A stretch of 64,000 bases of DNA from Branchiostoma floridae (GCF_000003815.2 NC_049987.1:18021959-18085958), one strand, 5' to 3'; counted from the stretch's first letter, positions 47,535 through 59,078 are shown. Notes: generated from the letters alone by a model not told the origin. Made by a program: numbers and translations.

Positions 47535-47801
47535 AGCTAAGGGCACAATCCACCGTACGTGCAATTTGTCCGTACGTTTTTATGGAGGCCACGTCCGCCA
47601 CGTATTTCTGAAAACGGGTGGCGAATCCGCAGCCCATTGGCACACAAAATTTTGTCTGCACGTAAAGTTCTACGGCGTGTCTGCGTGCTCCAAAATCCGT
47701 CCGATTCCCTACGAGTTCGTACGGAGGCAGTGAATATTGCCAAGGTTTTGGCACGTAGACAGCACGTATTTGCACGTATGGCGGGTTGTGCCCTTAGTTT
47801 A
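47531..47801. mobile_element. MITE copy B, overlapping the decarboxylase stop codon
   Basis: Starts CTAAAGCTAAGGGCACAA and ends ggcgggttgtgcccttagttta. The stop codon TAA (47532-47534) is bases 2-4 of the element end. It is the same family as 39349-39685. Confidence 0.75.
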
Positions 47802-47828
47802 TTTGAATTGGTTAACTAGATAATGAGA

Positions 47829-47834
47829 AATAAA
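47829..47834 (+). promoter_or_regulatory. Poly(A) signal AATAAA, decarboxylase gene
   Basis: First canonical signal after the stop, 28 bp past the MITE. Confidence 0.55.
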
Positions 47835-47878
47835 CTGCAAGTTCTCAATATTCAAATACGATTCAATCACTAGTGACG

Positions 47879-47912
47879 CTGAAGAAGAGTGATGGATGTC
47901 ACTCGAAACGTC
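47879..47912 (+). ncRNA. Hammerhead-ribozyme-like motif between the convergent genes
   Basis: CTGAAGA (47879-47885), a perfect 6-bp stem II GAGTGA / TCACTC round TGGATG, then GAAAC (47905-47909) and GTC. Only the fifth core base (A for U) departs from CUGAUGA...GAAA. Helices I and III were not resolved. Confidence 0.4.
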
Positions 47913-47989
47913 CGGAAGTATTTATTCTTTAACAGACGATTCTGTGACCGTCTGTCACCTTATTCAGGGCAATACGTATACCTCAATTA

Positions 47990-47995
47990 TTTATT
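47990..47995 (-). promoter_or_regulatory. Possible poly(A) signal of the lectin-D8C gene
   Basis: TTTATT on the plus strand reads AATAAA on the minus strand, about 780 bp past the stop at 48776 and beyond the hAT-type element. Confidence 0.35.
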
Positions 47996-48325
47996 GAGTA
48001 GTGTTTGTCAGTACTATCATTCCATAGCCTTATTTTTTTTGAAAGTTAGGGATTCAAGACCAGGAAAGGTAGAGTCATCGGTTTTAGCAAAGGACTAGAA
48101 CATATACTAGCTAGAGTGACTACGCTTGTACATGCATATATGGATATAACAAATTCTTTAGAAGAGTTGTTGTAGTTATGTCTTATGTTTTTAAAGGACA
48201 TTTTGGGTTGATGATTATTAAAGAGAAAACAATTACGTCTCATTGATAAACTAGCTTTTCATGAAGGTCACTCAGTATTGGGCATACAAGCCTAACACAG
48301 GAATACGATGCTGAAATGTTCTGAC

Positions 48326-48778
48326 TAGGGCTGGGTACCGGTACGGTGTATCGGTACAAAACCGTTTTTTCTCTTTGGACCGGTAGAGAAAAACCAGACC
48401 TGAAAAATTCGGTGGACCGGAAGTTGGACCAATTGGAATATGAACTGATTATATGATCAGACATTCACACGTTTTCGGGGTTACCGGTCTAGGCAAATAA
48501 CAAGAGCGAAGCAGACTCTATAGTCATTTTTACTAACTTTTACAGTCATTCGTACAGAGGTAGTTAGCATTGTAGGATTTTTAAAACGCCAGTGGGAGTC
48601 GAATACTACACAAAACGGATTTCTTTGTAGCAAAATGGACCATTGTTTTGAGTTCAAATTCACAAGTTTTCACATAATGAATCAGGTCGAGGTTCAGGTC
48701 CAGGTCTGGACCTGGACCTGATCCTCTGGACCTGGACCTGACCTGGACCTGAATTTTCTGTACCGGTACCCAGCCCTA
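48326..48778. mobile_element. 453-bp hAT-type MITE supplying the lectin-D8C stop codon
   Basis: Ends TAGGGCTGGGTACCGGTAC and its inverse. The exact 8-bp target duplication GTTCTGAC at 48318-48325 and 48779-48786 fits the hAT nTnnnnAn rule. The interior is non-coding with a CCTGGA hexamer run at 48690-48755. The last three bases are the stop codon of the minus-strand gene. Confidence 0.88.
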
Positions 48779-51700
48779 GTTCTGACCGTTGGAACAGTAT
48801 GCAGTGTGACACACCGGCGCCGGCGGTAACTTGTACACAAAATATCCACCCGGACAAGCCCTAACATGGATCTTCCAACGCCAATTGCATTTCCTCCTCG
48901 AATAGAAAGCACAAACAGTACGTCTCACTACCCCTTCATTGAGGGTTGGGTGTGCTCCCTTCATCCACACTGGGGCGTGTGTATTGCACCGATTAATCGA
49001 TAGGGGGCGCTCCGTGACCATCCTGTCGCCAGCTTCGCCGGTAAAACGGTACCAGCCACCGTCTACCTTTGTGTCCATCCCGTCGCATATGATCTGGTCG
49101 TGGGGAGGGTAATATTTCAAGAAGTGGACACTTCGCCAAGCCTCGCTCAACTCAGTGTAGCTGTCACATCCTGCATGTAAACATGATACGTTAATTTAAA
49201 AGCCAAGTGTCCAACTTTTTTAATTACACTTGTTCAATACAACGCCTGTGAACCATGTTATGCAACTCGACACAATGGTCAACACGAGAACTACAGTCAA
49301 ACCTGTCTAAAGCGGCCACTCAAGGGACTGGAGAAATATGGCCACTATAGACAGGTGGCCACTATAGAGAAAATGCTGATCAATTGACAGAGCAATAAGC
49401 TACACATGATTTCAGTACCCACTGATCTTTCTCAACAAGTAACATTGTCGCAATCGTGGCAAAATTCAACTGTCCCTGCCAAAGTCAAATCTGCCGGAAA
49501 TGATTGATATTGCCATGCGCAATGCTGGTAAATTCGCCGACAATGACTTGCACTCTAACGTTCAAGGCATGCGTACCTTCCGCTTGTTCGCCTAAATGAC
49601 TCTGTCGGAACTCCAAATCCTCGCAAACTACGATTTTAAACTCGGCGCAGTGTGGCAAACGGCCGCTTTATGGTCGCAATAGGCAGTGTTTCCGTATCAA
49701 CAGGACCGGAAATCGTGTGGCCGTGGCCGCGTTGGACAGCAGGCCGCCATAGACTATCTCTTAATGCTTAGATCAATGGGAAAAATCCAAGGGACCGACA
49801 AAAAGTGACCGCAATGGCCAGGTGGTCGCTATGCAAAGGTGGCCGCTAATACAGGTTTGACTGTACATGTATTTACAAGTCAGCAGTCTTCACCTTTCAG
49901 TAATTCATGTTACTGAGCATGCGTACTCAGATCGGTGAACGTGCTTTGACTCACCTTGTGTAGTTGTCACTCTAGAAAGCTCGTCTGCAGAAACATTTCG
50001 TTCTTTGTCGAACTCTTTAGATATGTCTTCCTCTTCGTTAGATATGATACTGACAGTGTCTACCACAGTCACGTTATTTCCTGTAGAACATGTACACACA
50101 ACAAACATATGATAAACTCAAGCACTTGATCTTTGCCGTCCAATCAGATTACGTATGCGTCTATTTTAGAACTTGTAGGACACGCACAGCACATCATGAA
50201 GAAGCACGTGATCTTGGCGGCCCAATCAGGTCTTATATTTTCCTAATACAGAGCTAATGTAGATCGTTATAAGATATCATGTTTTTTACGCACACACACA
50301 TACACACACACACACAAATACACTCCCATGCACACACTCGCACGCACATTCAGAGAGAGGGGGGATGTGTGACACATAAACTTACAGGGAAAGAAAAATA
50401 CAACTTATGATGCTATTTTGTACATATATAGGAACGTGTACATCTTCTTACCTAGACCACAGTATGTTGAATGACAGTTCTCAATCTTCATGGGTGGTAA
50501 CTTGTAGATAAGAAATCCTCCAGGGCACGCCTTCACATGTATTGTCCATTTCCAGCGACAGATGTTTCCCAAATGACGTGCACAGACATGTCGCTCGACA
50601 ACCCCATCTTCGTAAGTAGGGTGGGTACCATTCATCCAGACGGGGGTGTCCGAGCCGCAGCGGTGGGAAGAAGGTGGTGTTTCCGTCGGCATGGCTGTAC
50701 CTGCCTCCCCCATGAATCTGTACCATTGGTCATTCCCAAACCAGCCTTGGCTCTCACAGCGGTGTGGTGGGTGGAGATTTTTAACCCTCACACTTCGCCA
50801 GGGTTCCATCAGCACTTTATATTGGGAACACTCTGGATCTATTAAGACAAAAAAATGTTATGAATCATTCAGGTTCTTAAGATCTTTTGTCTCCGTGTAC
50901 ATGTATTATAATCAATGTCAGTTTATTTATAGTATAACGGTTATAAACAATTCGATCATTAAGGGCTGCTCGAGATAGCTGACCCACACAGGTTTGTCAA
51001 GAGTCCTGCTGAGCACTTGACTTCTGTACCGTCAACAGGAGATGATCCTTTTTTTTTAATACACTAGCTAGTCAAAACTTAAGACCAAAGACAGAAAGAC
51101 CACAAACATTTTTTGTCTGGCAGACAAACAAAATGAGACTCTCATTTTCAGTGTTTAGACCTTTTCAGTCATTTCAACGGTAATTGTCTTCTTTGTTTGT
51201 CGTTTGTTAAAACTAGCACCTGAATAAGGCATTTAGGCCCTATCCTACACGTGTAATTTCCTGTTATTACAGGTATGTAACCTGTATTGTTTATGCTGCC
51301 AAGCTTGGGTGCCGTCATTTTGTTTTGCGGTCGGTGTATGACGGGAAGTGTGGCGCAATTTTGGATTTGACGTAATAGTTAATGAGCAGTGAATGATGAG
51401 ATGACGTGGAAATGTGGTCTTGTCAAAAACGGTAGGACGGCAAGTATGAAGAGTTAGTTGGATGTATGAAGTGATTTGACGGCAAGAGACTAGACACAAA
51501 TATGAAAGGTTAGCCATTAGTTTGCTGCATGAAGTAAATTGATGCGATGGCTAGGAAATGTGATCTTGTGGTCTTGTCAGAAACAGTGGGTCGGCAAGAG
51601 CCACAAATATGAAGTGTTAGGTTGCTTCATGAAGTGATTTGATGCGATGGCTACTAGCCTAGGAAACGTGATCTTGGCTTGTGGTCTTGTGTTATGTAGT

Positions 51701-54700
51701 TAAAGGCGGTGTTCGATTCTATAGTCAAAGTAACGAAAGATTTCAGATATTATAATTATCCGAAACGTCTTACCATTTCGAAAAACATATCCTTGAGCAA
51801 TCCATTGCTTGAGTAATTGCCATTTGGCGTAACTTACCTGTAAATTTCTCACAGATGTAGCGATGCCTGCTGCTGCATTTTGCATCTGCCCACTTGTCTC
51901 TGCTGCTGTCGTTTTTGGACCCGCTTACGATTCTCGCACAGCGCCTGTCCTCTACTATATCAGGTTCCCCTGGTGCCCATGCGCTAAACGGTCTGTCTGT
52001 GTGCGGCCACTTGATCCGGATGTTGGAAGGAAATGGGACTGCTCCGAAGGCATGAACCCAGCGGGGACCCCATTGGTCAACACCTTGGCGTTGTAAACCA
52101 ATCCAAATAGGCCGAAATCTGATGTATATACAGTACAAGGGGCGAGAAGAAGTTGAACATGAATTTACTAAGTTATACATTAGTCACCGTAAAGGTATTT
52201 GGCTTTCACTGGACAAAATGGATACGGATGCGGGCATATACCGCGGTATTCGTTAGGTGCGGATGCGGAAGAATACGAACAAATACGAATGAATCACAGA
52301 TTCTAATAGGATACGACAAAACACTGAACAGATACGATACTGTATCCGCTAGGATGAAAAATACGAAGAGATACTATGTCGTATACAGTTGGATCCCTTA
52401 CTGTTAACAAATACGAAAATGTCATTTGCTCGAATCCTTCAATTTGGAAATCTGCAATGTTCAATCTGGTCTTGAGTTTCCTTTTGCGTCATAAAAAACA
52501 TTTTACCCATCGGCGGGCCCACTCTTCGATAAAAGTACGTACTGAAAATACACAAATACTAGAAGATCCCTATTCCGTATTTCTATGGATCCGCTGGCCC
52601 ATTTCACGGCAAAAAGGCATCAAGGATAATCTGCAGATCCTAACGAATCTCTTTTCTGTATTTTCTATGGTTCAGATGGCCCACTTCGCGACAGAAATGT
52701 CCAGGGTCAATCTATGAATCCTAGCAAATCCTTTTCCCGTATTTTCTACGAATACGTTGCCCCACCTCACGGCAGATGGATCCTAGCAAATCCTTTTCCG
52801 TATTTTCTATGGATTCGTTGCCCACCTCACAGCAGACGGATCATAGGAAATACCCTTTCCGTATTTTCTATGGATTCGTTGCCCCACCTCACGGCAGACG
52901 GATCCTAGGAAATACCATTTCGTATTTTCTATGGATTTGTTACCCCCACCTCTCATTTTTCACAAAAAGTACAGGTTTCGCGAAAAGAAGTCCGATTTCC
53001 GATCAGACATACACATTGTTTGTCGAAAAATAGTAATTTGCTCTCTTGAGCCAAAAAGAGCATTTTTCACAAAAAATACAGGTTTCGCGAAACAATGTCC
53101 GATTTCCTCGGAACCAACTTTATTGCATGCGGAAAAATTCCTCGACATCAGACATACACCTTGTTTGTCGAAAAATTCTAATTTGCTCCCCCGAGCCAAA
53201 AAGAGCATTTTTCACAAAAAATTCAGGTTTCGCGAAACAATGTCCGATTTCCTCGGAACCAACTTTATTGGATGCGGAATGGTTCCTCTACATCAGGCAT
53301 ATACCTTGTTTGTCGAAAAATGGTAATTTGCTCTCCTGAGCCAAAAAGAGCATTTTTCACAAAAAATGCAGGTTTCGTGAAACGATGTCCGATTTTGTCG
53401 GAACCCACTTCATTGCATGCGGAACGATTCCTCAACATCAGACATACACATTTTTTGTCGAAAAATGGTAATTTGCTCTACTGAGCCAAAAAGAGCATTT
53501 TTCACAAAAAATTCAGGTTTCGCGAAACAATGTCCGATTTCCTCGAAACCAACTTTATTGCATGCGGAACGGTTCCTCAGCAGCAGACATACACATTTTT
53601 TATCGAAAAATGGTAATTTGCACTGCTGAGCCAAAAAGAGCATTTTTCACAAAAAGTACAGGTTTCGCGAAACGATGTATGATTTTCTCCGTACCAACTT
53701 TATTGCATGCGGAACGATTCCTCGACACCAGACATACATATTTTTTGCCGAAAAATGGTAATTTGCTCTCCTGAGCCAAAAAGANNNNNNNNNNNNNNNN
53801 NNNNNNNNNNNNNNNNNNNNNNNNNNNNNNNNNNNNNNNNNNNNNNNNNNNNNNNNNNNNNNNNNNNNNNNNNNNNNNNNNNNNNNNNNNNNNNNNNNNN
53901 NNNNNNNNNNNNNNNNNNNNNNNNNNNNNNNNNNNNNNNNNNNNNNNNNNNNNNNNNNNNNNNNNNNNNNNNNNNNNNNNNNNNNNNNNNNNNNNNNNNN
54001 NNNNNNNNNNNNNNNNNNNNNNNNNNNNNNNNNNNNNNNNNNNNNNNNNNNNNNNNNNNNNNNNNNNNNNNNNNNNNNNNNNNNNNNNNNNNNNNNNNNN
54101 NNNNNNNNNNNNNNNNNNNNNNNNNNNNNNNNNNNNNNNGCTGCGGAAATTCCTCGAATCAGACATACACCTTGTTTGTCGAAAAATTCTAATTTGCTCC
54201 CCCGAGCCAAAAAGAGCATTTTTCACAAAAAATTCAGGTTTCGCGAAACAATGTCCGATTTCCTCGGAACCAACTTTATTGGATGCGGAATGGTTCCTCT
54301 ACATCAGGCATATACCTTGTTTGTCGAAAAATGGTAATTTGCTCTCCTGAGCCAAAAAGAGCATTTTTCACAAAAAATGCAGGTTTCGTGAAACGATGTC
54401 CGATTTTGTCGGAACCCACTTCATTGCATGCGGAACGATTCCTCAACATCAGACATACACATTTTTTGTCGAAAAATGGTAATTTGCTCTACTGAGCCAA
54501 AAAGAGCATTTTTCACAAAAAATTCAGGTTTCGCGAAACAATGTCCGATTTCCTCGAAACCAACTTTATTGCATGCGGAACGGTTCCTCAGCAGCAGACA
54601 TACACATTTTTTATCGAAAAATGGTAATTTGCACTGCTGAGCCAAAAAGAGCATTTTTCACAAAAAGTACAGGTTTCGCGAAACGATGTATGATTTTCTC

Positions 54701-57700
54701 CGTACCAACTTTATTGCATGCGGAACGATTCCTCGACACCAGACATACATATTTTTTGCCGAAAAATGGTAATTTGCTCTCCTGAGCCAAAAAGAGCATT
54801 TTTCACAAAAAATACAGGGTTCGCGAAACAATGTCCGATTTCCTCGAAACCAACTTTATTGCATGCGGAATGGTTCCTCGACATCAGACATACACATTTT
54901 TTGTCGAAAAATGGTAATTTGCTCTGCTGAGCCAAAAAGAGCATTTTTCACAAAAAATTCAGGTTTCGCGAAACAATGTCCGATTTCCTCGAAACCAACT
55001 TTATTGCATGCGGAATGGTTCCTCGACATCAGACATACACATTTTTTGTCGACAAATGGTAATTTGCTCCCCCGAGCCAAAAAGAGCATTTTTCACAAAA
55101 AATACAGGGTTCGCGAAACAATGTTCGATTTCCTCGAAACCAACTTAATTGCATGCGGAATGGTTCCTCGACATCAGACATACACATTTTTTGTCGAAAA
55201 ATGGTAATTTGCTCTGCTGAGCCAAAAAGAGCATTTTTCACAAAAAATTCAGGTTTCGCAAAACAATGTCCGATTTCCTCGAAACCAACTTTATTGCATG
55301 CGGAATGGTTCCTCGACATCAGACATACACATTTTTTGTCGACAAATGGTAATTTGCTCCCCCGAGCCAAAAAGAGCATTTTTCACAAAAAATTCAGGTT
55401 TCGCGAAACAATGTCCGATTTCCTCGAAACCAACTTTATTGCATGCGGAACGATTCCTCGACATCAGACATACACATTTTTTGTCGACAAATGGTAATTT
55501 CCTCTGCTGAGCCAAAAAGAGCATTTTTCACAAAAAATTCAGGTTTCGCGAAACAATGTCCGATTTCCTCGAAACCAACTTTATTGCATGCGGAATGGTT
55601 CCTCGACATCAGACATACACATTTTTTGTCGACAAATGGTAATTTCCTCTGCTGAGCCAAAAAGAGCATTTTTCACAAAAAATTCAGGTTTCGCGAAACA
55701 ATGTCCGATTTCCTCGAAACCAACTCTATTGCATGCGGAACGGTTCCTCGACATCAGACATACACCTTGTTTGTTGAAAACTATTAATTTGCTCTCCTGA
55801 CCCAAAAAGAGCATTTCCATGTTCGTTGACAGCCAGGGATCCATGTATATACGACACCGTATTCCTTGTGTGTTATAATTCCAGCAGATACAGTGTCGCA
55901 TCTGTTCGGTACTTTGGCGTATCCTTTAGAATCTGGGATTCGTTCGTATTTGTTCGGAATCTTCCGCATCCACATTTGAGAGATTTGACGGATACCTTGG
56001 TATCTGCCGGGATCCGTACCCATCCGTACGCTGTAGAAAGGCTATAAATGGCTAAATGAAATATAACAAAATACACAGGATTCGAGTGTTTAATTGTATT
56101 AAAGCTACAAGTGACAAGTAGAATCTTTAGAAAGGCGTCCTAACAGAAATTCTGCCTGCGCCTATCGAACGGTTTAATACACTTCTCCCGGCCATTCAGC
56201 GTCGATCTGGTAAAATAATAGTAACTTGTTGCTTGTTTCATGTGTTTTGTCCGGGTCAAATGCGTGTCACAGCCACTGTGCTTTTTAAATGTAAATTTAT
56301 TCGGTGTTAATTGGTAAACAAGCAATCAGCACCAACGGGGGGCAGGTCTCCCTTCGGGACAGATGAGAGTCATGTGACAGGGAGTACCCAATGACAGGCA
56401 AGTCTGGGGATTTCAAATGTACCGTTATGCGAGACGAAGCAAGCATTTTCCGGGCCTCTGTTGCGAGAGGAGAAGAAATGGAGAAAATTTGGACCTGTTT
56501 TACCTCTGAAGTTCTGGTCGGGACTTTGCTTTCCAGCTGGGACCCCGCCGACCCAAAGAACGCCAAGCTATATGCGCTAGGATGCCTGGATTCTGTACAA
56601 AGTTGATGAGGCGGATTATGTTGGAGATTTGTGCAAGGTCACGGAATGGTAAATTCACTTTGAGCCGAGATTGCAAGGTGAACAAACTTTGCGACCTATC
56701 CAACACAAGTCATATGGATCGGACTGCGCAAATCTCAGCGGATTATTCCTCCTTCCGTAGCCTGTTGGAACCGTGTGCTCTTTTTAATAACTACCCCTGG
56801 TCCCGGCCCCGGAGTGTCGCTGGACAATGGAGTCTGAGTTGGACCAATTGGTTTGACACAGCACAGAATCGTGAATCATTTTGAAATTGCACAGTCACTG
56901 CGATTGATCCCAATGCCATCGACGTTAACTACAAGTTTTGAATAAAAGGCCGCAAAATTATATACCTGGATATAAGAGTATATGGATATTTCCGATCCAA
57001 CCAAATGCGAAACCTGTATCCCCACTTAATTGCTACGTATACTTTTCTTGGATCCCATTCAAGAAAATCCGAAATCTGAATTGTTCCGTAGGTATGTACT
57101 ATCTAAACTTAGACAAAATACGGGGGATACAGCTTTCGGATTTGGTTAGGATCCGGGAAAATCCGCATTTCGTATCTGCATAAACGTATCCAAAATACGG
57201 GCGGATACAGCTTTCGGATTTGGTTAGGATCCGGGAAAATCCGTATTTCGTATCTGCATAAACGTATCCAAAATACGGGCGGATACAGCTTTCGGATTTG
57301 GTTAGAATCCGAGAAAGTCCGAATTTCGTATCTACGTATACGTAGCAAATACGTTTGGGATTTGGTTAGTATACGGAAAAATACCGACGTTTCGACGTGT
57401 TCTCCGCGGTAAGGATACGAAAAAATACCAATGGGATACACTACCGTATTTGCCAAAAATACGGATTTCGTATTTTTCCGTGTTTAATTAGTCCGGATTC
57501 GAGAAAATCCGAAATTTCGGATCCGTAACAGATTCCGCTCGCATCTGTCCGTAAACGATCGTATCCTTCAAGGATACGGAAAGATAACGGCCCGGATTTG
57601 ACTGCATTTGAACCCATTTTTTCCAGTGTTTCTTGCCATGACATGTACTTAGCTTGTAAGAGAATAGATGTGCAATAGGGTATTTTGTTCCTTCCTTCAT

Positions 57701-59072
57701 TTATACGTTCATTCATTCATTCAGGAAAGGTAGTTGACGATTATCACTCAATGCCGCTTTATCTATCTACCCATCGATCGATCAATTGATAGATAGATAG
57801 ATTGTTTGACATACATATGACGAAACGATTTTAATCGACAAGATTGTTTAACATAATTTATCTCTACCTCCTGCCTGTACATTTTTGTTGTGAGAGCTTC
57901 TTCTTCCATTTCTAAGAATCACGGTGCGTCTTAGGCCTACGTCACATTTCCTACCCTGGGCCCGGCCGGGCTGTTTGCGGAAACGAAAAATTGAAGTTTA
58001 TGCCAATGAATATGCACAATGCATGCTGTTGAATTATATTTTCGGTCCGTTTTGTGTTGTTGCTGTCTTTCATATCATACCTATCGTTCCCGAAAGCTGC
58101 CCGGCCGGGCCCCGTTGTGGAAATGTGACCTTTGCCTTAGTGAGGAGGTTTTATTTGAGGTTCATGCCTGCCTACACCCACCTGTCAACGCAGTTCTTCA
58201 GCCAGACCAGAGCGGAATTCTGAAAGGAATCAGTCGGTACCGCGATCAGTCCTCCCTTTACCCGGCACGTCTTCTGGGCTGACTCGTAGGTTGCAGCTTG
58301 GCGTTCGGCCCAGTAGACCTTCCCACTGGGTAACAAAATCCGCTCACTCTCGTCAGGGCATCTGTCTGGGAGTACCCATGCTGTAGAAACAGTTCATGCA
58401 TAATACATCAAAGTGCATACTAGTAGTTTACATAGTATTTGCCACATTAACTATGCAAATATATGCATTACATAACACAGCACTGCGATAAGTACGCTCG
58501 ATATTCTGAGTACGAATCCGCCGCGATAGGAATTGTGGGCAATATGTCAAAGGTGAAGGCCCCTAATAAGTTATGAATAAGTCATCTTTGCCGTGCCCGT
58601 TATTTCTCTCTAGACGTGTTTTGTTTATGTCTAAGAGGCCTTCACATTTGACAAGTTACCCAAAATTCTTGTCACTGTACATGTATGCGTACTCGGAATG
58701 GTAAACTGTCAATTTTATGAAGCCACACATTGTGGGTAACAGATGACTAGTGCCAAGAAGACATGCATGTGCAGTGTAGGTCTTAGCTAAGATCGTCCAT
58801 ATCTTTCTTTGAACGCTGTGATCTAGCAATGTTCCATAGTGTCTACACTTATTGTACAGTGTATTTGGTTGTAAACACGACTGTGCGCTTGGAAATCATT
58901 CAATTGGTCGGACTTTAACAAGATTCACTAATCACAGAGAACTAAGCGAACTGCTTACACTCACAGGTGTAAATACCTTACCTGAAGGTGCACAAGTGGA
59001 CGCGAGACGAACTGTCAGCATCAGCAAAACAGAGCCAAAGACGACAGCACAAATCAGGCACCGCTTCGCCAT
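48776..59072 (-). CDS. Secreted C-type lectin / double D8C (uromodulin-like) protein
   Basis: Minus-strand exons 59072-58982, 58380-58182, 52118-51838, 50838-50452, 50080-49955 and 49170-48776 join in phase to 492 codons. Exon 1 is a signal peptide (hydrophobic run, then STCAPS). Exons 2-3 form one C-type lectin domain (WIGL, WAPGEP, YICEK). The calcium triad is EPD and WND is WAD, so sugar binding may be altered or lost. Exons 4 and 6 are each a D8C domain as in uromodulin/GP2: WYRF(M/T)GEAG, P-W-M-(N/K)-G-(T/A)-HP, EGVV/DGVV, V(K/R)ACPGG, YKLPP and YC. Exon 5 is an acidic Ser/Thr linker. No ZP domain or TM segment follows, unlike uromodulin; the frame ends at a TAG within the hAT-type element. 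Inferred: a secreted binding protein of mucosal or body-fluid defence type. Confidence 0.85.
49294..49863. mobile_element. 570-bp MITE with CAGTCAAACCTG ends and TA target
   Basis: Starts CAGTCAAACCTGTCTAAAGC, ends inverted (ggtggccgctaatacaggtttgactg), with TA on both sides. This fits a Tc1/mariner-pogo type. gtggcc words recur inside. It lies in the last intron of the lectin-D8C gene. Confidence 0.75.
50288..50345. repeat. (CA)n microsatellite
   Basis: CACA-rich tract in the intron between the linker and first D8C exons. Confidence 0.9.
51380..51700. repeat. ~110-bp degenerate tandem repeat
   Basis: Three or four units share tgtggtcttgtcagaaac, ggcaagag, acaaatatgaa and catgaagtgatttga. 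It lies in the intron next to the lectin exon at 51838. Confidence 0.75.
52965..55815. repeat. 145-bp satellite array
   Basis: Units repeat every 145 bp: caggtttcgcgaaacaatgt, ccgatttcctcg, aactttattgcatgcggaa, cgacatcagacatacac, gccaaaaagagcatttttca. About 19 positions including the gap. aggtttcgcgaaac contains a TTTCGCGAAA palindrome. Repeated 70-codon ORFs here come from the repeat itself. Confidence 0.95.
53785..54139. other. Assembly gap with duplicated flanks
   Basis: 355 Ns. The ~645 bp before the gap (from about 53140) match the ~645 bp after it (54150-54795) as far as compared, including unit-specific variants. This suggests overlapping contigs that were not merged. Confidence 0.75.
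56040..56950. other. Intron sequence without recognised feature
   Basis: A 71-codon ORF at 56391-56606 (+) has no recognisable motif and no splice partners. Nothing else supported. Confidence 0.5.
56960..57590. repeat. ~79-bp repeat of ggatacagctttcggatttg type
   Basis: Three close copies of tttggttaggatccgggaaa, tccgtatttcgtatctgcat and aaacgtatccaaaatacggg at 57135-57340, with diverged copies on both sides. Confidence 0.85.
57931..58140. mobile_element. 210-bp MITE beside a lectin exon
   Basis: cttaggcctacgtcacattt ... gggcccggccgggc is mirrored by gcccggccgggcccc ... ggaaatgtgacctttgcctta. It ends about 40 bp from the exon at 58182-58380. Confidence 0.75.
58508..58698. mobile_element. 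Foldback element in the first intron of the lectin-D8C gene
   Basis: gagtacgaat ... ggaattgtgggcaa ... tgtcaaaggtgaaggcc pairs with the inverted ggccttcacatttgaca ... tacccaaaattc ... gcgtactc. Confidence 0.65.
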
Positions 59073-59078
59073 GTTTGA

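Larger units (their letters stand above)
52217..56025. mobile_element. 3.8-kb inverted-repeat element filled with satellite DNA
   Basis: 52217-52425 and 55812-56025 are inverted copies (shared words: ggatgcggaaga, aacaaatacgaa, gatacgac/gatacgcc, gtatccgct). They enclose diverged units at 52440-52960 and then a 145-bp satellite. No transposase was seen. The whole element lies within the intron that splits the lectin domain, between 52118 and 58182. Confidence 0.7.

Noticed and set aside
53272-55800. Repeated ~70-codon ORFs beginning MRN(G/D)SS on the plus strand and similar ones on the minus strand
   Set aside because: They recur every 145 bp, which is not a multiple of three, and follow the satellite unit on both strands; no start context or domain supports translation.
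52965-55815. CRISPR-like array
   Set aside because: Units are 145 bp and contiguous, with no unique spacers, in an intron-rich eukaryotic sequence.
56391-56606. 71-codon ORF as an exon
   Set aside because: No recognisable domain, no flanking splice sites in a consistent phase, and it is antisense within an intron of the lectin-D8C gene.
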